DNA of 48,741 nt from Nocardia araoensis NBRC 100135 (GTDB taxonomy: Bacteria > Actinomycetota > Actinomycetes > Mycobacteriales > Mycobacteriaceae): the NCBI RefSeq assembly GCF_000308435.1, contig NZ_BAFR01000348.1:1-48741 (forward strand). Reading direction: 5' to 3'. A program made the translations under genes and the position numbers. Below are positions 33,546 to 40,465 of this stretch, one piece after another (within the stretch, counting starts at the first letter, position 1; each line of letters begins with the position of its first letter). A model generated the notes under the pieces. The model was not told the DNA's origin. It saw nothing but the letters and a program-made list of their open reading frames with translations, and made no database searches.

Positions 33546-34016
33546 ATGAGTCGTACCGACTACTTCCACGATCCGAATGCACCAGCGCCGAACAGCATCA
33601 AGGTCGCTGTGAGCGCATTCGTCGAGGATGCCGACGGCCGCATACTGATGATCCACCGAACCGACAACGACCTGTATTCGATTCCCGGTGGCGGCCTCGA
33701 GGCAGGAGAGACGGTCACCGAGGCAGTCGTGCGCGAGGTGCACGAAGAGACCGGCATCGACGTCCATGTGACCGACCTGATCGGAATTTTCTCCAACCCG
33801 GATCACGTCATCGCCTACGACGATGGTGAAGTCAGGCAGGAATTCTCGATCTGCTTCCGCGCCGACCCGATCGGCGGGCAGCCCCGGGCAAGCTCGGAAT
33901 CCAAGGAAGTCATCTGGGTCGCGCCAACAGACCTCGCCAAGCTGGACGTCCACCCCTCGATCACGCTACGGATCGAGCGCGGCCTCGAGAAAACGAGTAC
34001 GCCCTACTTCACTTAG
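33546..34016 (+). CDS. NUDIX hydrolase
   Basis: A 156-residue NUDIX pyrophosphohydrolase. The catalytic box is complete from residue ~48: GGGLEAGETVTEAVVREVHE followed by ETGI, including the REVHEE metal site. Substrates could be nucleotide sugars or oxidised nucleotides; none can be assigned. The ATG at 33546 follows GAAAGG; a GTG at 33537 that overlaps the XRE stop is the alternative. It is cotranscribed with the XRE gene and overlaps the convergent HD gene by 8 nt. Confidence 0.9.
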   Translation: MSRTDYFHDPNAPAPNSIKVAVSAFVEDADGRILMIHRTDNDLYSIPGGGLEAGETVTEAVVREVHEETGIDVHVTDLIGIFSNPDHVIAYDDGEVRQEFSICFRADPIGGQPRASSESKEVIWVAPTDLAKLDVHPSITLRIERGLEKTSTPYFT

Positions 34017-34545
34017 ATCCGCGACGGGCCGCCTCGATCCGGTCAACAGCTTCCAACAGTTCGGGCGCCGCTTCCGTCAACGACCGCGAGACAACGTGAT
34101 CTTCGCCGTACCGCTGCGTCACCTCCGCAAGGCGCGCGCGGACATCGGTACCAGCGCCCGTTGGCGTTGTGGACATGTCAGCCCACCAAAGCGCATCGCG
34201 AAGCGGACCACGCTCGTCCGGCCACGACAGGGGAACCTGACGGTTCCGCGCCTCGACTCTGGCGCACGAGTGATTCGCGACGAGCGCGCAAAGCCGGGGC
34301 GACGCCCCTCGACGCTGAAGAAACTCCGCACCATCGACGGGGTGGAACCCAGTCCGCACCAACTGCGGTGAGTAGCCGACATCGTGCAGCCAAGCCGCGG
34401 CAACGAGCAGGTCGCCGTCATCGACGAGGTCGGCGACGAGCTCGGCGTGACGCACGACGCCCGCTACATGCGCGAGCCGTGTCGGAAGTTCGCTCAGCAC
34501 GTCGTGCGCGGTCCGCTCCGCCCACGCCAGAAGCTCTCCACCCAT
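34009..34545 (-). CDS. HD-domain phosphohydrolase
   Basis: A 178-residue HD-superfamily protein. Metal ligands are visible as H26 (TRLAHVAGVVRHAELVA) and the H54-D55 pair (AAWLHDVGYSP), with further His in GFHPVDGAEFL and ALVANHSCA. Family members hydrolyse phosphodiesters or nucleotides. The ATG at 34545 is preceded by GGTGGCG. It is convergent with the NUDIX gene, and its 5' end adjoins the eroded recombinase. Confidence 0.85.
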   Translation of the reverse strand: MGGELLAWAERTAHDVLSELPTRLAHVAGVVRHAELVADLVDDGDLLVAAAWLHDVGYSPQLVRTGFHPVDGAEFLQRRGASPRLCALVANHSCARVEARNRQVPLSWPDERGPLRDALWWADMSTTPTGAGTDVRARLAEVTQRYGEDHVVSRSLTEAAPELLEAVDRIEAARRGSK

Positions 34546-34901
34546 GTCGCCACCGTAGTTGGTCGGCGAGCAGACCCCCTTCGCGTCGATGATCTCTTCG
34601 GCCGTGAGGTACTTGAAGAACTGTTGCAGCGATCGGTACTGGCCACGTGCGTACTCGGACGACAGCGGCTCACCAGTGCGCTGATCGGACCGCGCGAGCA
34701 GGTCCTCGATGTATCCGCCGATGTGGGCGCGAGCGATGTCGGGCGCCGTGGTCGGCAGCTCGCGCTACTGAAGGTAGTCGGCGAAGTACTGGATCCGGGG
34801 GTGAGGTAGCCGTCGATGGTCTGCTTGCTCCGGTTCTTGCGGCGCGATCCGGTCGCGAAGTCCTCCGCAAGCTCTCGGATGTCATCCAGATCCACCCCCA
34901 T
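34546..34901 (-). pseudogene. eroded tyrosine recombinase/integrase (N-terminal part)
   Basis: Reading leftwards from the ATG at 34901 the frame gives MGVDLDDIRELAEDFATGSR and SKQTIDGYL. A frameshift near 34795 moves the homology to a frame with RIQYFADYLQ, then an in-frame TAG (34765-34767), then IARAHIGGYIEDLLAR and SSEYARGQYRSLQQFFKYLT. This is the SAM-like core-binding domain of phage/XerC-type integrases. The catalytic domain (R-H-x-x-R, Tyr) is absent because the HD gene begins here. A tRNA gene lies 98 bp upstream. Confidence 0.75.
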
Positions 34902-34999
34902 GCCCGGATCTGCGCGGCAGAATTTATTGCTGTCGGAGCACCGTTATGGATCAACTCGGCTGTTCGATCTCGGAGTTTCCGCAGCTCAGAGGCACTTTG

Positions 35000-35073
35000 T
35001 GGGGCGGGCGGGGCTCGAACCCGCGACCAATGGATTATGAGTCCACGGCTCTAACCGACTGAGCTACCGCCCC
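35000..35073 (-). tRNA. tRNA with CAT anticodon (Met, elongator most likely; Ile2 possible)
   Basis: The minus strand folds as a complete cloverleaf: acceptor GGGGCGG/CCGCCCC, D-arm GCTC...GAGC, anticodon arm GTGGA-CTCATAA-TCCAT with anticodon CAT, and T-arm GCGGG-TTCGAGC-CCCGC. The discriminator base is A and CCA is not encoded. The loop does not separate elongator Met from lysidine-modified Ile2. Its 3' end faces the integrase remnant, the usual attB position. Confidence 0.93.
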
Positions 35074-35186
35074 GTGCCGCGGGGAACCGCGAGCGTTGGG
35101 GATGCTACCGCGTCGGGCCGGTTCCGGACCAGTCGGCTGGTGATGACCTAGGGTGGGTGGGGCGGAAACTTACTGGAGGGTCAGAT

Positions 35187-35633
35187 ATGACCGATCTGTT
35201 CACGAAGGTTCTGAAGGCGCATCAGTGGGTGTACGAGAACAGCGGTGGGCTGGTGGGGCATCGGCTGCTGCTGGGGAATCCGACGCTGCTGTTGCGGACG
35301 GTGGGGCGCAAGTCCGGCGAGGAGCGGACCTCGGCGCTGACGTACGCGCGCGACGGTGGGGATTATCTGGTGACGGCGTCCAACGGCGGGTCGCCGCGGC
35401 CGCCGGGGTGGCTGGCGAATCTGAAGGCTCGACCGGAGTGCGAGATTCAAGTGGGGCGGCGGAAACTGGCGGTGCGGGCACGGGCGACGCTGCCGGATGA
35501 TCCCGAGTACGCCCGGCGGTGGGCTCTCGTCGACAAGGTGAACAAGGGTCGCTACAGCGCCTATCAGAAGCTGACCAAGCGGCCCATCGCGGTCGTGGTG
35601 CTGACCCCGGCGCAGGGTCAGCGTTCGCGATAG
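35187..35633 (+). CDS. nitroreductase-family F420(H2)-dependent oxidoreductase (DDN-like)
   Basis: A 148-residue split-barrel flavin/deazaflavin enzyme. Diagnostic segments are LLLRTVGRKSGEERTSALTY and LVTASNGGSPRPPGWLANL, the F420-binding core of the DDN family of mycobacteria and Nocardia that reduces quinones and nitro compounds. GGAGGG places the ATG at 35187. The 3' end overlaps a convergent small membrane-protein gene by 16 nt. Confidence 0.88.
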   Translation: MTDLFTKVLKAHQWVYENSGGLVGHRLLLGNPTLLLRTVGRKSGEERTSALTYARDGGDYLVTASNGGSPRPPGWLANLKARPECEIQVGRRKLAVRARATLPDDPEYARRWALVDKVNKGRYSAYQKLTKRPIAVVVLTPAQGQRSR

Positions 35634-35785
35634 TCGTCGTCCCAGTCGTCCTCGTAGTCCTCATAGTCCTCGTCGCGGTCGTTCCATGGCTCGGCTTCCT
35701 TCGGCGGCCGGCTGGCGAACTGCACGACAGCGACCACGAAGACGAGGACCACGATGACGATGGCGACGATGAGCAGAGTTCCCAC
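35618..35785 (-). CDS. small single-pass membrane protein with acidic tail (55 aa)
   Basis: From the GTG at 35785 the product starts with a Val/Ile/Leu helix (GTLLIVAIVIVVLVFVVAVV, residues ~2-21), then a short basic linker, then a strongly acidic Tyr/Asp tail (RDEDYEDYEDDWDDDYRER). Such small membrane proteins with acidic tails are easily missed in annotation. GGGTGCCGGG lies just upstream of the start. It is convergent with the F420-type reductase gene and overlaps it by 16 nt. Function unknown. Confidence 0.65.
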   Translation of the reverse strand: MGTLLIVAIVIVVLVFVVAVVQFASRPPKEAEPWNDRDEDYEDYEDDWDDDYRER

Positions 35786-35849
35786 CCCGGCACCCTAGCG
35801 CCGTCGCCGGGGCAGCGCACTACGTCGATTGTCCAGTTCGACGCTTTGT

Positions 35850-36845
35850 TCACACTGTTAACAAAGTGCGCCCCACCGCCGCCCTGGACTCGATGGCGGC
35901 ATGCGCCCGATCGGCTCGTTCGAGCGGGAAGGTCTGACCGATCACGACCTCCAAGCGGCCGGCGACGACCTCCTGTTGGGCGCGGCGGGCGATCTTCTGC
36001 CAATCGATGTCCGCGCCGGTGATGTCGAACAGCCCGTAGACGCTGATGCCGCGCGCCGCGGCGGATTCCTGGTCCAGTACGGCGAATTCGCCTGCGGCGG
36101 CACCGTATCCGAGGAAACGCCCGCCATCCGCGGCGACGGTGAGCGCGGCCTCGCCGAGCGCGCCGCCCGCGCCGTCGAACACCACGTGCGCGCCCGTTCC
36201 CCCGGTCGCGGCGCGCGCCTTCGCCGCCCAGTCCGGTTCGGAGTAGTCGACCACCGCGGTCGCGCCGAGTCGCTCGGCGAGCTCCAGCTTGGCGGCGCCA
36301 CGCGCGGCGGCGACGACGTTCGCGCCCGCCGCACGGGCCAGCTGGATCAGCAGCACGCCCAGCCCGCCGGCCGCGGCGGTGATCAGGACCCACTCCCCCG
36401 GCTGGACGGCGGCATGGTCGAACACCGCGAGCGCGGTTCTGCCGTCGTGTGCCAGCGCGACAGCCTGCGTCGCGGTCAGCCCCTCCGGCAATGCGGTCAG
36501 CGTGTCCGCCTTGGCCAGCGCCTTCTCGGCATACCCGCCGATCGGCAGGCCCCCGCCGATGCCGCTGGCCGCGGTGGGCGTCGACACTCGCTTGCCGACC
36601 CAGGAAGGATCGACGCCGGGGCCGACCGACGCCACCACCCCGGCGACCGCGCCGCCGGGCACATAGGGCAGCTCGATCGCGAAGAAGTCGGTTCCCCACC
36701 CCGACCGCAGCCGAGTGTCCAGGAACATCACGTCCGCGGCGGCCACGTCGACGACCACCTCCCCCGGCCCGGCCACCGGATCCGGCAGCTCACGCACCAC
36801 GAGCACTTCCGGTCCACCGAACTCACTGGCTTGCACAGCCCGCAT
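35850..36845 (-). CDS. zinc-binding-type quinone oxidoreductase (MDR superfamily)
   Basis: A 331-residue medium-chain reductase of the quinone-oxidoreductase branch. An N-terminal GroES-like domain (VQASEFGGPEVLVVRELPDP) is followed by a Rossmann domain with the NADPH motif AAAGGLGVLL at ~160-169 and VVDYSE, FDGAGG further on. Catalytic Zn ligands are absent, as usual for the QOR branch. The C-terminal FPLERADRAHAAIESR is typical. The ATG at 36845 has only a weak ribosome site (AGGATG). Confidence 0.9.
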   Translation of the reverse strand: MRAVQASEFGGPEVLVVRELPDPVAGPGEVVVDVAAADVMFLDTRLRSGWGTDFFAIELPYVPGGAVAGVVASVGPGVDPSWVGKRVSTPTAASGIGGGLPIGGYAEKALAKADTLTALPEGLTATQAVALAHDGRTALAVFDHAAVQPGEWVLITAAAGGLGVLLIQLARAAGANVVAAARGAAKLELAERLGATAVVDYSEPDWAAKARAATGGTGAHVVFDGAGGALGEAALTVAADGGRFLGYGAAAGEFAVLDQESAAARGISVYGLFDITGADIDWQKIARRAQQEVVAGRLEVVIGQTFPLERADRAHAAIESRAAVGRTLLTV

Positions 36846-36925
36846 GACACATCCTTCGTCGTTCCTACCGTCTTCGAACGAAGACCAGCATGAAACCTGA
36901 AGTCATGTTGAGGTCAAATCGTGGG

Positions 36926-37351
36926 TCAGGAACCGCCGCCGCCGCAGCTGGAACTGCTCCCACCGCCACAGCTGGAGCTACTGCCTCCGCCGCAGCTGGA
37001 ACTGCTGCCGCCACCACAGCTGGAACTGCTCCCGCCGCCGCAGCCGCTTCCCCCACCGCAACTGCTGCCGTGGTGGTGATGGTCGTTGTGGTGGTGATGA
37101 TGGCCGCCGCCACAGCCGCTCGGTTGGTCGGACCCGCCGATCAGACCGGCACCGCCGGCCGCCCAGAACGGATCCGTGGAACCCCCCTCGGAATATCCGC
37201 CGCTTCGCTGCCCGCCGCGCCACGCACCGTACGGTGGCGGCGGCAGGAATCGGTTGCGCTGCGAGCGGATGACGACGACTACGACGATGATCGGAACCGC
37301 CACGAGGAGCAGCACCATCAACAGGATGAACAGAAGGATGAGTGCGCTCAT
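36926..37351 (-). CDS. membrane protein with His/Cys-rich low-complexity tail
   Basis: A 141-residue protein. Residues ~1-30 form one hydrophobic helix (LILLFILLMVLLLVAVPIIV). A basic, Pro/Gly linker follows (RNRFLPPPPYGAWRGGQRSG), then a His cluster (HHHHHNDHHHHG) and a tail of repeated GGGSSSSC units. The tail is encoded by 24-bp tandem repeats. Similar Gly/Cys tails end TIGR04222-type proteins. The Cys/His content suggests metal binding or a structural tail (inference). It is divergent from a glycine-rich-domain gene 46 bp away. Confidence 0.7.
   Translation of the reverse strand: MSALILLFILLMVLLLVAVPIIVVVVVIRSQRNRFLPPPPYGAWRGGQRSGGYSEGGSTDPFWAAGGAGLIGGSDQPSGCGGGHHHHHNDHHHHGSSCGGGSGCGGGSSSSCGGGSSSSCGGGSSSSCGGGSSSSCGGGGS
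36945..37040. repeat. 24-bp tandem repeat encoding GGGSSSSC
   Basis: Four units beginning with CAGCTGGA at 36945, 36969, 36993 and 37017, exactly 24 bp apart, with mostly silent or third-position changes. The unit length is a multiple of three, so copy-number change would keep the frame. Confidence 0.85.
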
Positions 37352-37394
37352 GTCAGAACGGTAGCGGCCCATCGGCGCGCACGTACAGTGAACT

Positions 37395-37910
37395 GTGGTG
37401 AACTTCAGGTTCCGTCGATCCCCGGCGCGCGAGATCGACCTGGCGACCGTACGCGCCGCCGTCGACGCGCTGGAGCTGCCCGACGCGGTCTACAAGACCT
37501 GCCCTTGGCAGCCAAGGGCATTGGTGGACAAAGGATTGCGGCAGTGGCTGCTCTGCTGCGGCGCGGCCATGCGTGACGATCAGGTGATCGGCATGCCGTC
37601 GCACGCGGTGGACGAGGCATGGCACGGATTCATCCTGTGCACCATGCGCTACGCCGATTTCTGCGCGAGGGCCTACGGCCGCTTCCTGCATCACTTCCCG
37701 GAAGGCGCCGGGCCGCCGAACCCCGCGCACGGATCCATGGCCGAACAGCTCGGCCGCACCGTGGTCGCGTGGTCGTTGGTGGCGGCTCCCGGCGAGGAAT
37801 GCGTGCTGTGGGACCTGGACCGGCGGGTCGGTGTCGAACATCCGTGGGGCATCGACACCGATCGCGTCGTGGCCGTCGAGGCCGAGCTGGCACGCACCCT
37901 CGCTTCCTGA
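37395..37910 (+). CDS. glycine-rich-domain (DUF1399-like) protein
   Basis: A 171-residue soluble protein. The segment HAVDEAWHGFILCTMRYADF followed by FLHHFPEG matches the His-bearing core of glycine-rich-domain proteins (W-H ... Y ... H-H-P). Role unknown. Tandem GTG codons at 37395 and 37398 are possible starts. In actinomycetes this gene often lies beside TIGR04222-like membrane proteins with Gly/Cys tails, as here with the divergent gene at 36926. Confidence 0.75.
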   Translation: MVNFRFRRSPAREIDLATVRAAVDALELPDAVYKTCPWQPRALVDKGLRQWLLCCGAAMRDDQVIGMPSHAVDEAWHGFILCTMRYADFCARAYGRFLHHFPEGAGPPNPAHGSMAEQLGRTVVAWSLVAAPGEECVLWDLDRRVGVEHPWGIDTDRVVAVEAELARTLAS

Positions 37911-37916
37911 CTCAGG

Positions 37917-38260
37917 TCAGTTCCACCCGCGCCGCGAGGAATCGGACGACGCCCGGCGCGAGCCGCCCGAAGTGATACTGCAAGTGGGCTTCCGGCCGGC
38001 CCGAACGCGCGACAGCCGTTCACCACCCCGCCGAGGTTGATCCGCAGCACCCGGTCGAACTCCTCCGCCGACGTCGCGGCACGACGGCGTCCCGGAGATG
38101 ATGGGTGTCCGGCCAGCCGTGCACCAGCACGACGGTTTCCGCGGCCGGGTCACCGTATTCGTAGACGGCGAGGTCGAATCGGCCGCTGCGTACGGTGCGC
38201 TCGAGCGCGGGGAACTCGGTGGTTTCGGTGGTCCTCAGAATCTCCTCGGCCGACGCTCAG
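37917..38260 (-). pseudogene. EphD-like alpha/beta hydrolase-SDR fusion, heavily deleted
   Basis: The minus strand encodes, in successive frames, the start of an alpha/beta hydrolase (RSGRFDLAVYEYGDPAAETV, then VLVHGWPDTHHL), an SDR helix (TSAEEFDRVLRINLGGVVNG) and an SDR C-terminus (FGRLAPGVVRFLAARVELT, stop at 37917). The order matches mycobacterial EphD-type hydrolase-SDR fusions, but only ~340 bp of an expected ~1.8 kb remain. It lies directly downstream of the ferredoxin-reductase gene, so it was probably the third gene of that operon. Confidence 0.7.
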
Positions 38261-38266
38261 GTCGGT

Positions 38267-39370
38267 TCACAGATCGAGCACGAGGCGGCCACCGTCGGCG
38301 CGCGAGACGCAGACGAGTATCGCGCCCGCCTCGCGTTCGGCATCGGTGAGCACGCTGTCGCGGTGGTCGGGTTCGCCGGCCAGCACCCGGACCTTGCAGG
38401 TGCGGCAGAATCCCTGCCTGCACGAGTAGGGGCGGTCGGGCCGGGCAGCGAGGATGGCGTCGAGCGCGGTACGGTCCGCGCCCACCTGGACGACCTCCCC
38501 GGTGGAGGCGAATCGGATCTCGAACGGTTTGCCGTTCACGATCGGCGGTGGCGAGAACCGCTCGAAATGCAGCTCCACATGAGGCATTTCGCGCATCGCA
38601 TCGGCGATGACGGCGATCATCGGCACCGGACCGCAGCAGTAGACGGCGGTGTCGGGCCCCACGCCGGGCAGCAGGGCGTCCGCATCGGGCAGCCCGTGCT
38701 CGTCGTCGGTGCGGACCACGACGCGGTCGCCGAATCGCGCCAATTCGTCGAGGAACGGCAAGGTGTCCCGGCTGCGGCCGGTGTAGACCATCGACCATTC
38801 GATCCCGAGCCGGTGCGCCAGCCTGACCATGGGCAGGATCGGCGTGACACCGACGCCACCCGCGACGAAATGCAAACGCGTGGCCGGAGATCCGTGGCCG
38901 GGTACGGCGAACGGGAAGGCGTTGCGCGGACCGCGCACCACGATCGGCGAACCTACCGGAAGGGCGTCGTGCACCTCGACGGATCCACCGCCGCCCTCCG
39001 GGATCCGGCGCACCGCCACCCGGTAGGCGCGCACGTCGGCAGGGTCGCCGCACAGCGAGTACTGCCGCAAGCGGCCGGAAGGAAGCTCGAGGTCGAGGTG
39101 CGCGCCGGGGCGCCAGGGCGGCAGCGCGCGCCCGTCGGGGGCGGCCAGCCGCAGGCTCACCACGTCTTGATCGTGCGCCTCGATCCGCCGTTCGGTGACC
39201 ACCAGCGCCAGCCGCCGGTCGTCCACCTTCGGACGCGGATCGCGCCGGTTGACCAGAGCGGTCCAGCGCAGTCGCGCCGAGGCCACCGCGTCGAGCACCC
39301 GCACCGTGCGGTCGCGCTCGCGCCTGCCGAACAGGTCCGCGGGCAGTTGGCCTGGAACGGGCGACCTCAC
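38267..39370 (-). CDS. ferredoxin reductase-like oxidoreductase with C-terminal 2Fe-2S domain
   Basis: A 367-residue flavoprotein of the phthalate dioxygenase reductase type. FMN/FAD-binding residues are in RQYSLCGDP, the NAD-binding domain has FVAGGVGVTPILPM and VYCCGPVPM, and a plant-type [2Fe-2S] domain holds CRQGFCRTCKV with the last Cys in ILVCVSRADG. It passes electrons from NAD(P)H to a partner oxygenase. The GTG at 39370 overlaps the stop of the upstream gene (GTGA), so the two are coupled; the extended upstream frame is not used. Confidence 0.9.
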   Translation of the reverse strand: MRSPVPGQLPADLFGRRERDRTVRVLDAVASARLRWTALVNRRDPRPKVDDRRLALVVTERRIEAHDQDVVSLRLAAPDGRALPPWRPGAHLDLELPSGRLRQYSLCGDPADVRAYRVAVRRIPEGGGGSVEVHDALPVGSPIVVRGPRNAFPFAVPGHGSPATRLHFVAGGVGVTPILPMVRLAHRLGIEWSMVYTGRSRDTLPFLDELARFGDRVVVRTDDEHGLPDADALLPGVGPDTAVYCCGPVPMIAVIADAMREMPHVELHFERFSPPPIVNGKPFEIRFASTGEVVQVGADRTALDAILAARPDRPYSCRQGFCRTCKVRVLAGEPDHRDSVLTDAEREAGAILVCVSRADGGRLVLDL

Positions 39371-40269
39371 GAGGCGGTCGCCCGCGCCGCCGGGGATTTG
39401 GCCAGATAGGCCACCGCCTGTGCGGTGGAGCCGACCGTCTCCGGGTTGTAACCGGGTTCGAGCGTGCTCAACGCGCTCCACAGCAGGGAGGGCACACCGG
39501 GCAATGCGCCGCGCCACATTGCGCCGAAGACCCGCGCGAGCAACTGGGGGTAGCCGAGGTCGGGCAGGTCACGGTCTTGATGGACCAAGAACTTGGTGCC
39601 GCGCACCACCAGCGTCAGGAAGATCGGGAACACCAGCAGCATGAGAGCCGCCCGCCGCACGTATCCGGCGCCGAAGTACACGGCCACGTCGTGCGCGACG
39701 TGCCGGTGCTCGACCTCCTCCGCCCCGTGCCAGCGGAACAGGTCCGCCATACGCGGATCGGCGCCGAATCGCTCCAGGTCCGCGTTGAGCACCCAGTCGC
39801 CGAGGTAGGCGAAGAAGTGCTCCAGGCACGCGATGAAGGCCAGCCGCTCCACCATCACCTGCCGTTCGGCGACGCCGTCGACCTCCCTCGGTCCGAGCGT
39901 GCGGCGGAACAGGTACTCGGCGTGCCGCAGATAGGGCTCGGGATCGATGCCGTGCGCGGCGAGCACCTCGTGCAGCACCTTGTCGTGTGTCTCGGCGTGC
40001 ATCGATTCCTGACCGATGAACCCGAGCATCGCCTCCCGCAACCGCTCGTCGCGCACGTACGGCAGCGCCTCGGCGTAGGCGGCGCAGAACATGCGTTCTC
40101 CTTCGGGCAGCAGGAGATTCAGCGAGTTGATCAGATGCGAGGCGATGGGCTCGGCGGGCATCCAGCGCAGCGGCGTGTCCGACCAGTCGAAGCGCACGTT
40201 GCGGGCGTGCAGCGCCACGGCGCCCGGGTCGGTGTCGGGCCGCCGCCGGGCCCTGCGAAGTAGCTTCAT
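39367..40269 (-). CDS. predicted metal-dependent hydrolase (PF10118 family)
   Basis: A 300-residue helical protein of the family annotated as predicted metal-dependent hydrolase. Di-metal-like ligands are visible in GFIGQESMHAETHDKVLHE, in ACLEHFFAYLGDWV and in WHGAEEVEHRHVAHDV, a carboxylate/His pattern like ferritin-type diiron proteins. Its neighbour supplies a reductase with a 2Fe-2S domain, which fits an oxygenase-like role (inference). GAGGAG precedes the ATG at 40269. It is divergent from the WS/DGAT gene. Confidence 0.88.
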   Translation of the reverse strand: MKLLRRARRRPDTDPGAVALHARNVRFDWSDTPLRWMPAEPIASHLINSLNLLLPEGERMFCAAYAEALPYVRDERLREAMLGFIGQESMHAETHDKVLHEVLAAHGIDPEPYLRHAEYLFRRTLGPREVDGVAERQVMVERLAFIACLEHFFAYLGDWVLNADLERFGADPRMADLFRWHGAEEVEHRHVAHDVAVYFGAGYVRRAALMLLVFPIFLTLVVRGTKFLVHQDRDLPDLGYPQLLARVFGAMWRGALPGVPSLLWSALSTLEPGYNPETVGSTAQAVAYLAKSPAARATAS

Positions 40270-40438
40270 CGATACTCCTCGATCCTCCACGCGCCCGCGT
40301 CGTCGCGCGATTCCTACATTTCCGTAGCAAGGATCATACACATAAGTGGAACTTCCGGTAACACACAAAATTGTCAGACCCGCTGTACGGTGACACAACC
40401 CGCGACAGTCGTCACACCTGCCGTTTCCAGCCCAAAAT

Positions 40439-40452
40439 TAGAACGTGTTCTA
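40439..40452. promoter_or_regulatory. KstR-like operator upstream of WS/DGAT
   Basis: TAGAACGTGTTCTA fits the published KstR consensus TnnAACnnGTTnnA and is a perfect palindrome apart from the centre. It ends 13 bp before the WS/DGAT ATG, where a bound repressor would block transcription. Confidence 0.65.
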
Positions 40453-40465
40453 GTAGGATTTCGCT

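Noticed and set aside
28000..34545. Search for a second copy of the tRNA 3' end (att site)
   Set aside because: No convincing repeat of the T-arm/acceptor sequence was found by eye, so no att site is annotated.
36945..37040. Regular 24-bp repeats considered as a CRISPR array
   Set aside because: The units are contiguous with no spacers and encode an in-frame peptide repeat.
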